Positions 33,205 to 40,873 of a stretch of 64,000 nt of DNA are shown here, piece by piece. The position numbers and the translations under genes were made by a program. The DNA is taken from the NCBI GenBank assembly GCA_963821275.1, contig CAWGDF010000010.1, positions 124,001-188,000 on the forward strand, in the 5' to 3' direction. The stretch is from JACVRW01 sp963821275. GTDB taxonomy: Bacteria > Actinomycetota > Thermoleophilia > Solirubrobacterales > Thermoleophilaceae. The number at the start of each line of letters is the position of its first letter. Positions within the stretch are counted from its first letter, which is position 1. The notes under the pieces were generated by a model. That model saw only the letters and a list, made by a program, of their open reading frames with translations. It did no database searches and was not told the DNA's origin.

Positions 33205-34709
33205 GCCAGACGCTGGTCCTGGTCGGCTTCATGGGGGCCGGTAAGTCCACCGGCGCCCGCGTGCTGGCCGCGGAGTTTGGAACCGAGGCGCTGGACTCCG
33301 ACCACGAGCTGGAGCGGCGCTTGGGCGAGCCGATCGAGTCGTACTTCGACCGCGAGGGCGAGGCCGCCTTCCGCGCTCGCGAGGAGGAGGTGGTGCTCGA
33401 GCTCCTCGACCGTGGTGCGGCCGTGGTGGCGCTGGGCGGCGGCGCCGTGCAGTCGGAGCGCGTCCGCGAGGCGCTCCGCTCCCACCTCGTCGTCCACCTG
33501 GAGGTCGAGCCCGAGGACGCGTGGCGGCGCGCCTCGGGCAAGGGGCGCCCGCTCGCCCGCGACCCGGAGCGATTCACCGAGCTGCAGCGCGACCGCAGCA
33601 AGCTCTACGAAGCGGTGGCCGACGCGGTGCTCCCGCCGGCGGACCGCGACAGCCTTCGCCGGGCCGTGCCCGCGCTGCGCGCCCTGCGCGCCGCGCCCGG
33701 CACCCGGCTGATCTGGGCCTCGGCGGCCTCCGGCGCCTATCCGGTGTTCGTGGGCTCGGGCCTGATCGACGCGGGGTTCTTCTTTCCCGGCGACGGGCGG
33801 CGCTTTGTCGTCACCGACGAGAGCGTGGCCCGGGCGCAGCCCTTTGCCGGCGAGGAGCGGATCGTGATCATGCCCGGAGAGGAGCACAAGACGATCCACG
33901 GCGCCGAGTTCGTGCTGCGGGCCCTCGCCCAGGCGGGTGCCGAGCGGCAGGACCTGGTCGCCGCGGTAGGCGGCGGCGTGGTGGGCGACCTGGCCGGCTT
34001 CTGCGCTGCGGTCTACCAGCGCGGGATCCGCCACGTGCAGGTGCCGACGACGCTGGTGGCCCAGGTCGACTCCGCCTACGGCGGCAAGACCGGCGTGGAC
34101 CTTCCCGAGGGCAAGAACTACGCGGGCGCTTATCACCAGCCGGCGGCGGTGATCTGCGACCCGGCGGCGCTCGAATCCCTGCCCGCCGAGGAGCTGGCCG
34201 CCGGCTATGCGGAGGTCGTCAAGACCGCGCTGATCGCTGGCGGGCAACTGTGGGCGCGCGTGCGCCAGGGAGGCGAGATCGACGCATTCACGATCACCAG
34301 CTGCGTGCGCACCAAGCTCGCCGTGGTCGCGGCCGACGAGCGGGACGCCGGCCTGCGCCAGGTGCTCAACCTGGGCCACACCATCGGTCACGCGATCGAG
34401 GCGGCTACCGGCTACGCGCGCTACCGGCACGGCGAGGCGGTGGCGGTCGGCCTCCTGGCGGCGCTGCGCCTCTCCGGCCGCGAGGCGCTGCGGGCCGAGG
34501 TAAGCGAGCTGCTCGCGGCCCGCGGGCTGCCGCCGGCCTTCAGCGGCGCCTCGGTGGACGACGTGCTCGCTCTCGTCGAGCGCGACAAGAAGCGCGCGGG
34601 CGGCCGTGTGCCCTTCGTGCTCGTGGAGGCGCCCGGGCAGGTCACGCCGGGCCACGAGGTCGACTCCCGCTCGCTGCGTCGAGCGGTCGAGGAGGTGAGG
34701 GCCGCGTGA
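33189..34709 (+). CDS. aroKB: Shikimate kinase fused to 3-dehydroquinate synthase
   Basis: 506 residues. Residues 1-~165 are shikimate kinase (P-loop GFMGAGKST, 'DSDHELERR', 'GGGAVQ', 'GRPLARD'). Residues ~172-506 are 3-dehydroquinate synthase: 'MPGEEHKT', 'AVGGGVVGDLAGFCAAVYQRG', 'PTTLVAQVDSAYGGKTGVD', metal ligands in 'NLGHTIGHAIE' and 'RHGEAVAVG'. The two enzymes catalyse steps 5 and 2 of the pathway, so they are not consecutive and fusion is more about co-expression than channelling. Start GTG lies inside aroC. Confidence 0.96.
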   Translation: MEARLSQTLVLVGFMGAGKSTGARVLAAEFGTEALDSDHELERRLGEPIESYFDREGEAAFRAREEEVVLELLDRGAAVVALGGGAVQSERVREALRSHLVVHLEVEPEDAWRRASGKGRPLARDPERFTELQRDRSKLYEAVADAVLPPADRDSLRRAVPALRALRAAPGTRLIWASAASGAYPVFVGSGLIDAGFFFPGDGRRFVVTDESVARAQPFAGEERIVIMPGEEHKTIHGAEFVLRALAQAGAERQDLVAAVGGGVVGDLAGFCAAVYQRGIRHVQVPTTLVAQVDSAYGGKTGVDLPEGKNYAGAYHQPAAVICDPAALESLPAEELAAGYAEVVKTALIAGGQLWARVRQGGEIDAFTITSCVRTKLAVVAADERDAGLRQVLNLGHTIGHAIEAATGYARYRHGEAVAVGLLAALRLSGREALRAEVSELLAARGLPPAFSGASVDDVLALVERDKKRAGGRVPFVLVEAPGQVTPGHEVDSRSLRRAVEEVRAA

Positions 34710-35146
34710 GGAAGCGGGTGGACGTGATGCACGGTGTGAACTTCGACGTCCTCGAGCGCCGCGACGCCGGCATGTACGGCGGGCTGACCCTCACCGAGCT
34801 GCAGACCCAGGTCCGGCGCTACGCCCGTGAGCTGGAGCTCGAGGTCTCGTTCTCCCAGACCAACTTCGAGGGCGAGTTCTGCGAGTACCTGCACCGGGCG
34901 GCGATGAGCGCCGACGGGCTGTTGCTCAACCCGGGCGCCTGGACGCACTACTCCTGGGCCATCCGGGACGCCCTGGAGCTGGCCGGGCTGCCGGCGGTGG
35001 AGGTGCATCTGTCGGCAGTGGACGACCGTGAAGAGTGGCGCCGGGTGTCGGTGATCCGCGATCTCTGCCTGGGCAGGGTGCAGGGCAAGGGAATGGACGG
35101 CTACCGTGACGGGCTCGCGATGCTGAAGAAGGAGCTCACCGAATGA
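34706..35146 (+). CDS. aroQ: Type II 3-dehydroquinate dehydratase with an atypical N-terminus
   Basis: 146 residues from GTG. Type II features are 'YGGLTLTELQTQVRRYA', 'SFSQTNFEGEFCEYLH' (usual FxQSNxEGE), 'LLLNPGAWTHYSWAIRDAL' and 'EVHLSAVDDREEWRRVSV' with the catalytic His. The usual GPNLNLLGxRxPxxYG appears as 'HGVNFDVLERRDAGMYG', so the Pro and the second Asn are changed while the catalytic Tyr remains. It converts 3-dehydroquinate to 3-dehydroshikimate. It is coupled to its neighbours by 4-base overlaps. Confidence 0.92.
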   Translation: MRKRVDVMHGVNFDVLERRDAGMYGGLTLTELQTQVRRYARELELEVSFSQTNFEGEFCEYLHRAAMSADGLLLNPGAWTHYSWAIRDALELAGLPAVEVHLSAVDDREEWRRVSVIRDLCLGRVQGKGMDGYRDGLAMLKKELTE

Positions 35147-36228
35147 GCGTGTCGGCCGACGCGGCCATCGAGATCCGCAGCGACCGGCTGGTCGAGCTGG
35201 TCGAGGAGCGCGAGCTGGACTGCCTGCTCGTCACCAACATGGTCAACGTGCGCTACCTGACGGGCTTCACGGGCTCGAACGGAGCCTGCGTGCTGGGCCC
35301 GGACGAGCGCCTCTTTCTCACCGACTTCCGCTACACCGAGCAGGCTCAGGCCCAGGTGCGCGGCTACGAGCGCGTCGAGGCGGGCCGCGACATGCTCGGC
35401 GATCTGGCCAAGCGCCTGCGCGGGCGCAGCGGCTTCGACGACGCACACGTGACCGTGGAGGTCCACCGCAAGCTGGCCGAGAAGGCCGAGGAAGGCGTGG
35501 AGCTGGTGCCGGCCGGCGGCCTGGTCGAGCGGCTGCGCGAGGTAAAGGACGACCAGGAGCTGGCGGCCATGTCAGCGGCGGCGGCAATCGCCGACCAGGC
35601 CTACGAGGAGCTGGTCGAGCGCGGGCTCGCCGGGCGCAGCGAGCTGGAGGTGGCGCGGACGCTGGTGCGCTCGATGGAGGATCGCGGGGCGGAGGCGGCC
35701 TCGTTTCCCCCGATCGTCGCGAGCGGGGCCCACGGCGCCCTCCCGCACGCCGAGCCGCGTGACGTCGAGATCCCCCGCGGGACCCTCGTGGTCGTCGACC
35801 TGGGCGCGCAGGTGGACGGCTACTGCTCCGACTGCACGCGCACGCTCGCCACCGGGCCGCTCGACGACGAGGCCCGCGAGGCCTACGAGCTGGTGCTGAG
35901 CGCGCAGCAGGCGGCGCTGGCCGCAGTGCATCCGGGCATCTCCTGCAAGGGACTCGACGGCGTGGCCCGCGCGGTCATCGAGGCGGCCGGACAGGGTGAG
36001 CGCTTCGGGCACGGCCTCGGGCACGGGGTGGGCCTCGAGGTGCACGAGGCGCCGCGGCTGGGCACGACGGCCGAGGGCGAGCTACGGCTCGGCCAGGTCG
36101 TGACGATCGAGCCGGGGGTCTACCTGCCCGGTCAGGTCGGCGTGCGGATCGAAGACCTGGTGGTGGTCGGAGAGGACGGCCCGCGGGTGCTCACGGGCTT
36201 CACCAAGGAGCTTGTGACGGTCGAATGA
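35143..36228 (+). CDS. Xaa-Pro aminopeptidase (M24B)
   Basis: 361 residues. Creatinase-like N-terminal domain ('LLVTNMVNVRYLTGFTGSNG') and M24 pita-bread domain with the metal ligands in 'VVDLGAQVDGYCSDCTRT' (two Asp), 'GHGLGHGVGLEVHEAP' (His), 'TIEPGVY' and 'VRIEDLV' (two Glu). It removes N-terminal residues before proline, in the cytoplasm. In many bacteria this gene sits between aroQ and efp; here a TSUP transporter follows instead and overlaps its stop by 4 bases. Confidence 0.95.
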   Translation: MSVSADAAIEIRSDRLVELVEERELDCLLVTNMVNVRYLTGFTGSNGACVLGPDERLFLTDFRYTEQAQAQVRGYERVEAGRDMLGDLAKRLRGRSGFDDAHVTVEVHRKLAEKAEEGVELVPAGGLVERLREVKDDQELAAMSAAAAIADQAYEELVERGLAGRSELEVARTLVRSMEDRGAEAASFPPIVASGAHGALPHAEPRDVEIPRGTLVVVDLGAQVDGYCSDCTRTLATGPLDDEAREAYELVLSAQQAALAAVHPGISCKGLDGVARAVIEAAGQGERFGHGLGHGVGLEVHEAPRLGTTAEGELRLGQVVTIEPGVYLPGQVGVRIEDLVVVGEDGPRVLTGFTKELVTVE

Positions 36229-36959
36229 TCCTCGCTGCGGCCGCCGCGCTCGTCGGCGCGGCGGTCCAGTCGGCCACCGGCTTCGGGTTTGCCCTTGTGC
36301 TCTCGCCGGCTCTGTTCGCGGTCCTGGAGCCGGTGGAGGCTGTCACGACGCTGCTGGTCCTCGGGCTGGCCCTCAACCTGCTCGTGCTCTTCGAGGGCGG
36401 GCGCCCGGATCACGTCGACTGGCGCCGGCTCGCGCCGATGCTGGCGGCCGCGCTTCCGGGCATGGCGGTGGGGGCGCTGCTGCTCGGGCTGCTGTCCAAG
36501 GCGACGCTGCAGGTGGGCGTGGGGCTGGCGGTGATCGCGGCGGCGCTGTGGCAGCTGTGGGGCCCCGAGGGGGCCAGGCGGTGGGCGAGCGGCCGGGCGG
36601 CGGGCTGGGCCACGGGCTTCCTGAGCGGCGCGCTCACCACCTCCATCAGCGTGAGCGGCCCACCGATCGTGCTCTGGCTGGAGGCGCACGGTGTCCGTCC
36701 GCTGGAGTTCCGGGCCTCGCTCGCGGCGAGCTTCCTGGCGCTCAACCTGACCGGGGGCCTGGTGCTCCTGGCCGTCGAGGGCAGCGGCGCGCTCGACGCC
36801 GGGACGGTCGCGCCCCTGCTCGGGCTCCTGCTGGTCGGTTACGCGCTCGGTGCGTTCGCCTTCCGCCGCCTGCCGCCCGACCGCTTCTCGACGGCCGTGC
36901 TGGCGCTGGTGCTGGCCGCCGGGGTGGGAAGCGTGATGGCCGGGCTGGGGGTGCTGTGA
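36225..36959 (+). CDS. TauE/SafE (TSUP) family membrane permease
   Basis: 244 residues, about eight membrane helices. It starts 'ILAAAAALVGAAVQSATGFGFALVLSPALFA', and the second repeat has 'GFLSGALTTSISVSGPPIVLWL', the paired G-x-x-x-G rich motifs of TSUP proteins. These export or import sulfur compounds or small organic anions; the substrate is not predictable. It is the last gene of the aro run and overlaps the peptidase stop. A LexA box begins 40 bases after its stop. Confidence 0.9.
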   Translation: MILAAAAALVGAAVQSATGFGFALVLSPALFAVLEPVEAVTTLLVLGLALNLLVLFEGGRPDHVDWRRLAPMLAAALPGMAVGALLLGLLSKATLQVGVGLAVIAAALWQLWGPEGARRWASGRAAGWATGFLSGALTTSISVSGPPIVLWLEAHGVRPLEFRASLAASFLALNLTGGLVLLAVEGSGALDAGTVAPLLGLLLVGYALGAFAFRRLPPDRFSTAVLALVLAAGVGSVMAGLGVL

Positions 36960-36999
36960 TGCCATTGCGGATCCACCTTGCATCCCGTCCGACCAGGTG

Positions 37000-37013
37000 C
37001 GAACATATGTTCG
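37000..37013. promoter_or_regulatory. LexA (SOS) box before imuB
   Basis: CGAACATATGTTCG is a perfect 14-bp palindrome of the actinobacterial/Bacillus LexA type (CGAAC-N4-GTTCG). It ends 4 bases before the ATG at 37018, so a LexA dimer would cover the start site and any ribosome-binding region. The message is likely leaderless or nearly so. Confidence 0.9.
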
Positions 37014-37017
37014 ATCC

Positions 37018-38247
37018 ATGGTCGTATGCGTCCTCTACCCCCGGTTCGAGCTCCTGGCGGCGCTGGGGGACCGGAGGGCGCTTCTCTCCGAGCCCGCCGC
37101 CCTTGCTCCCGAGGCCGGCCGCGAGCAGGTGGTGGGGGAGGTCTCGGCGCCCGCCGAAGCCTACGGCGTGGTGCCCGGCATGCGGCTGGGAGAGGCGATG
37201 TCGCGCTGTCCCCTGCTGCGTCTCGTGCCCCCCGACCCGGAGGGCGTGCGCTCGCTCTGGCACACCGTGCTCGACCGTCTGGAGGCGATCGGCGCCGAGG
37301 TCGAATCGGATCGCGCCGGCGTCGCCTTCTTCGCTGCCGGGGGTCTGCGGGGCATCCACGGCGGCGACCTGGCCGGCGTGCTTGCGGCGGCCCGGCGGGC
37401 GCTCGGCGCCGGGGCTCGCCTGGGGGCGGCCCCCAGCCGTTTTGCGGCCCACGCAGCGGCGCTGCAGGCCCGCCCGCGGCGACGCGGGCGAACGGAGCCT
37501 TCGGGCGGAATCACGGTTCTGGCCGGCGCTGTGATCGTCGAGGAGGTCGCCACGGCGGGTTTCCTGGCTCGGCGTCCGGTCGCGCTGCTGCGCAGCCGCC
37601 TGGAGCTCCAGGCCCTTCCCGAGGTGCTCGAGCGGCTCGGGATCCGCACCCTCGGCGAGGTCGCCGCGCTGCCCTCGCAGGCGGTCGCCGAACGCTTCGG
37701 GCATCCCGGGCTGCTCGCGCTCGACCTCGCCCGGGGCCGCGACACCCCGCTCGAGCCGCGCCGGCCGCCGGAGCCGGTCAGCGAGCGGCTCGACCTGCCG
37801 GAGGCGGCGTCGGGGCAGCAGCTCGAGCGGGCGCTCGAGCTGCTGGTGGCACGGGTGCTGGCCCGCAGCGAGCGGCGAGGCCGCTCGCTGCGAGCTCTCG
37901 CGGTGTCCGCGCGCTTCGTGGCCGGCGGCACCTGGCGCACCGTGGTGACCTTCCGGCACGCGAGCGCCGACCCCGCGCGGATCCGCCTCGCGCTGGCACC
38001 CCGGCTGGCGGAGCTGCCCGCTCCCGCGGAGTCGCTCGGCCTGGAGGTCGAGGCCTTCGGCCCTCCCGCGCACGATCAGGGCCGCCTGCTCGATGAGGCG
38101 GCCGCGATCCGTCGCGGTCGTCTCGGCGAGGCGGTGCGCCAGGCCCGCCAGGCCGCCGGCGGCGACGCCGCCCTGCGCATCCTCGACGTGGACCCCGACT
38201 CGCGCATCCCGGAGCGGCGTGCGGTGCTGGCGCCCTTCCCCGACTAG
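37018..38247 (+). CDS. imuB: ImuB-like, catalytically inactive Y-family polymerase
   Basis: 409 residues. Y-family layout: N-terminal palm/fingers ('AYGVVPGMRLGEAMSRCPLL'), a little-finger region and 'LERLGIRTLGEVAALPSQAVAERFG' (helix-hairpin-helix). The first catalytic Asp (DxDxFF) is replaced by 'VLYPRFELL', and the Asp-Glu pair by 'ESDRAGVAFF', so it cannot polymerise, as for ImuB of mycobacteria. It ends 'DVDPDSRIPERRAVLAPF', a tail typical of this group. ImuB proteins bring DnaE2 to the sliding clamp during mutagenic repair. No ImuA' gene is seen. The perfect LexA box upstream supports SOS control. Confidence 0.9.
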   Translation: MVVCVLYPRFELLAALGDRRALLSEPAALAPEAGREQVVGEVSAPAEAYGVVPGMRLGEAMSRCPLLRLVPPDPEGVRSLWHTVLDRLEAIGAEVESDRAGVAFFAAGGLRGIHGGDLAGVLAAARRALGAGARLGAAPSRFAAHAAALQARPRRRGRTEPSGGITVLAGAVIVEEVATAGFLARRPVALLRSRLELQALPEVLERLGIRTLGEVAALPSQAVAERFGHPGLLALDLARGRDTPLEPRRPPEPVSERLDLPEAASGQQLERALELLVARVLARSERRGRSLRALAVSARFVAGGTWRTVVTFRHASADPARIRLALAPRLAELPAPAESLGLEVEAFGPPAHDQGRLLDEAAAIRRGRLGEAVRQARQAAGGDAALRILDVDPDSRIPERRAVLAPFPD

Positions 38248-38256
38248 TGGACCTCC

Positions 38257-38394
38257 TCACAACATTCCGCCGAATCTGCGGCCTCAGGGGCCGCCATGCG
38301 GCGTCCTCGGTCGTCCAGGTAGCGCCGCTACCTGGACTCCCTGCGTCCTTGCCTGGCGGCCCCTGAGCCTCGCATCTTCGGGGAAACGTTGTGA
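38257..38394. repeat. 138-bp imperfect palindrome after imuB
   Basis: The two 68-base halves are reverse complements with few mismatches and share one centre (38325). Perfect blocks are TCACAAC / GTTGTGA at the ends, CTCAGGGGCCGCCA / TGGCGGCCCCTGAG in the middle, and TCCAGGTAGCG-C-CGCTACCTGGA at the tip. It starts 9 bases after the imuB stop and ends 24 bases before the DUF6504 ATG. It could be a terminator, a REP/MITE-type element or an extruding cruciform. Confidence 0.8.
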
Positions 38395-38418
38395 ATCGGC
38401 CCACCAGACGGTGCCGTG

Positions 38419-38670
38419 ATGGAACCCTCCGGCTCGCGCCGTCTCGGCGACCCGAAGCCCACCTCGGTCATGCCCGGAGACGGCGGCGTCCCCCGCACGG
38501 TCGCCGGGGCGACCGTCGACTCCATCCGCGAGGAATGGGTGGTGGAGGATCGCTGGTGGACCGGCAAGCCTCTGCGCCGGCGCTACTTCGAGGCGGTGCT
38601 GGCCGACGGGCGCAACGTGGTCGTCTTCCGCGACCTGGTGGGAGGAGGCTGGTTCCTGCAACGGGCCTGA
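38419..38670 (+). CDS. DUF6504-type small protein
   Basis: 83 residues from the ATG at 38419 (GTG three bases before). It has the pattern 'VDSIREEWVVEDRWWTGKPLRRRYFEAVLADGR', 'VVVFRDLVGGGWFLQRA'. Proteins of this kind lie between imuB and dnaE2 in many actinobacteria, so it probably belongs to the mutagenesis cassette, although its own role is unknown. Its stop lies 28 bases before the ATG of the AlkZ-like gene. Confidence 0.82.
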   Translation: MEPSGSRRLGDPKPTSVMPGDGGVPRTVAGATVDSIREEWVVEDRWWTGKPLRRRYFEAVLADGRNVVVFRDLVGGGWFLQRA

Positions 38671-38697
38671 GTGCCCGTCCCTGCCAGGATCAGCGGC

Positions 38698-39885
38698 ATG
38701 CAGAGGGTCGAGGCTGCAGAGCGGCGGGCCCGGCTGGCCCGCCGTCACCGCCTGGCGCCCGGCTGCCGCGCGGCCGGGGTGGTGGAGGCCGCCCGGAGCA
38801 TGGTCTGCCTGCACGCCACCGATCCGGCCACGGTGTACCTCTCCGCCTGGGCGCGCGTCGAGGGGATGACCGTGGACGACCTGGAGCGCGCCCTGTACGC
38901 CGAGCGCTCGCTGGTCAAGCACCTGGCGATGCGCCGCACGCTGTTCGTCTTCCCCCGCGAGGGCCTGGCCGCGGCCCAAGCCGGAGCCAGCGACCGCGTC
39001 GCAGAGTCCGAGCGGCGCAGGCTCATCCGCGACGTCGAGAAGGCGGGCCTCCATCGCGACGGCGAGGGCTGGCTGTCCGAGGCGTCCGAGCAGGTTCTGG
39101 CCGCGCTTCCCGATGGACGCGAGGCGACGTCGTCGGAGCTGCGCGCGGAGCTGCCGGTGCTCGAGGGCTCGATCACCTACGGCGAGGGGAAGTCGTGGGG
39201 TGGCCAGATGCCGGTCGGCCCGCGCGTGCTCACCGTCCTGTCCGCGGCGGGCCACATCGTGCGGGCGTCGAACGACGGCAGCTGGAGCGTGTCCCGTCCG
39301 CGCTGGGCCTCGATGACGGCCTGGCTCGGGGAGCCGCTCGCACGCGAGCCCGAGGCCGCGGGCCTCGCGCGGCTGGTCGAGGGCTGGCTGCGCAGCTTCG
39401 GCCCGGGGACGGCGGCCGACCTCAAGTGGTGGCTGGGCTCCACCGTCACCGGCGTGCGCAGGGCCCTGGCCGAGCTAGACGCGGTCGAGGTCGACCTCGG
39501 CGGGCAGACGGGATACCTGCTGGCCGACGACCTGGAGCCGACCGAGCCGGTCGAGCCCTGGGCGGCGCTCCTGCCGCCGCTCGATCCGACCACCATGGGC
39601 TGGTTCGAGCGCGACTGGTACCTCGGGCCCTACAGGGCGCAGCTGTTCGACACGAGCGGGAACGCTGGGCCCACAGCGTGGTGGGACGGCCGGATCGTGG
39701 GCGGCTGGCGCCAGCGCGACACCGGCGAAGTCGAGCTCCAGCTTCTCGAGGATCCGGGGGGTGAGGCTCTCGACGCCCTGGATCGGGAGGCTGCACGTCT
39801 CAGCGCCTGGTTAGACGGGGTGCGCGCGTTGCCCAGGTTCCCGTCACCGTTGTCCAAGGCCGTCGCCGAGGCGGGCTCGCGCTGA
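38698..39885 (+). CDS. AlkZ/YcaQ-like winged-helix DNA glycosylase family protein
   Basis: 395 residues from the ATG at 38698. Tandem winged-helix layout of the HTH_42 family: 'ARSMVCLHATDPATVYLSAWARV', 'LVKHLAMRRTLFVFPRE', 'GGTAADLKWWLG'-type segment in the middle, and 'LLPPLDPTTMGWFERDWYLGPYRAQLFD' near the end. AlkZ uses a QxQ/QxD motif to remove interstrand crosslinks or alkylated bases. Here the N-terminal motif reads 'LHATDP', where LQ(S/A)Q is more usual, so activity may differ. Position inside the ImuB/DnaE2 cassette fits a DNA-damage role. Confidence 0.85.
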   Translation: MQRVEAAERRARLARRHRLAPGCRAAGVVEAARSMVCLHATDPATVYLSAWARVEGMTVDDLERALYAERSLVKHLAMRRTLFVFPREGLAAAQAGASDRVAESERRRLIRDVEKAGLHRDGEGWLSEASEQVLAALPDGREATSSELRAELPVLEGSITYGEGKSWGGQMPVGPRVLTVLSAAGHIVRASNDGSWSVSRPRWASMTAWLGEPLAREPEAAGLARLVEGWLRSFGPGTAADLKWWLGSTVTGVRRALAELDAVEVDLGGQTGYLLADDLEPTEPVEPWAALLPPLDPTTMGWFERDWYLGPYRAQLFDTSGNAGPTAWWDGRIVGGWRQRDTGEVELQLLEDPGGEALDALDREAARLSAWLDGVRALPRFPSPLSKAVAEAGSR

Positions 39886-39887
39886 CC

Positions 39888-40307
39888 ATGACGGCCGGTC
39901 TCGGCAACACGATTCCGGCGCTCCCCGTACGGGACGTGCGCGCGGCGGTCGCGCACTACCGGGAGCGCTTCGGCTTCGACGCCGTCCACGTGACCGACGA
40001 CTTCGCCGTCCTGGCGCGCGACGAGGCGGTCCTGCATCTCTGGGGAGCGTCCGACGAGGGCTGGCGCTCGCGGGAGAACCTCGCGGAGCGGCCCGTCCGC
40101 TCAGGGGCGGAGTCGTTCATCGCCGGGACCGCGAGCTGCCGGATCGAGGTGGCGGACGTCGACGCGCTGTTCGAGGAGCTGAGGGACGCGGGCGTCCTTC
40201 ATCCCGGGGTGCGCGAAGGCGTGAGCAGCACCGACTTCGGGACCCGCGAGTTCCCCACCCTGGACCTCGACGGCAACCTTCTGACCTTCTTCCGCTGGGA
40301 GCACTAA
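39888..40307 (+). CDS. VOC-family protein, bleomycin-resistance-like
   Basis: 139 residues with the betaalphabetabetabeta repeats of the VOC fold: 'IPALPVRDVRAAVAHYRERFGFD' and 'CRIEVADVDALFEELRDAGV', ending 'TLDLDGNLLTFFRW'. This matches the bleomycin-binding BLMA group by pattern. It may bind a drug or be a small metabolic enzyme. Two bases separate it from the AlkZ-like gene, so it is probably in the same operon, convergent with the CAP gene. Confidence 0.85.
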   Translation: MTAGLGNTIPALPVRDVRAAVAHYRERFGFDAVHVTDDFAVLARDEAVLHLWGASDEGWRSRENLAERPVRSGAESFIAGTASCRIEVADVDALFEELRDAGVLHPGVREGVSSTDFGTREFPTLDLDGNLLTFFRWEH

Positions 40308-40780
40308 CCGCCCAGGTGCAGCACCCACATCGTGGCCGGCATCCCCTTGAACTCGCCCCGGCGGATGCCGGCGCCCATCCATCGGAACGGGCGATGGAGG
40401 ATCACGGCACGGTGCGCGGGCGACCGCAGCCAGGCCCGCAGAGTCCAGCGCACCAGCGCCTGACGGCCGCTGTGCCAGGCGAGGTTCTCGCCGAGCACGC
40501 TGAAGGCTCCGCTGGTCTTGATGCGGGCCAGGTGGCCGAAATAGTTCGCGCGCAGCATCCAGCCGGCGTACGCGCGAGCGGAGCGCTTGAGGACCGGGGC
40601 TTGGCGGAGACGAGCGAGCCCGTGGGATGTACGGATGCCGTTGACCGCCGCGACCATGTTCGACTGACTCGCCTGAGGCGTGGGACGAGCGGCCGCTGGA
40701 ACGGCGGCCATCCCGCACGCCAAGAACATCGCCGTCACCGCGGCCCTGGTTCTCACGACCGACCTCCGCGACCGGTACAA
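40304..40780 (-). CDS. Secreted CAP-domain (SCP-like) protein
   Basis: 158 residues. Signal peptide to about residue 32 ('AVTAMFLACGMAAVPAAARP'). The CAP fold shows 'NMVAAVNGIRTSHGLARLRQAPVLKRSARAYAGWM', 'YFGHL', 'GENLAWHSG' and 'AWLRSPAHRAVIL', with the His/Glu set of bacterial YkwD-like proteins. Extracellular, function unknown. It is divergent from dnaE2; the LexA box between them is closer to dnaE2 but might affect both. Confidence 0.88.
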   Translation of the reverse strand: MYRSRRSVVRTRAAVTAMFLACGMAAVPAAARPTPQASQSNMVAAVNGIRTSHGLARLRQAPVLKRSARAYAGWMLRANYFGHLARIKTSGAFSVLGENLAWHSGRQALVRWTLRAWLRSPAHRAVILHRPFRWMGAGIRRGEFKGMPATMWVLHLGG

Positions 40781-40859
40781 AGGAGCTAATTAGTCAGAGA
40801 GTTTGACGCATTCGGGCGTTCGGGGTCGGGCGCTGCCTGCCCTCCATCCGTTTGAAGTG

Positions 40860-40873
40860 CGAACATGTGTTCG
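40860..40873. promoter_or_regulatory. LexA (SOS) box overlapping the dnaE2 start
   Basis: CGAACATGTGTTCG is a perfect palindrome. Its last base is the first base of the GTG at 40873, and an in-frame GTG (40867) lies inside it. Repressor binding and initiation therefore occupy the same bases. Confidence 0.9.
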
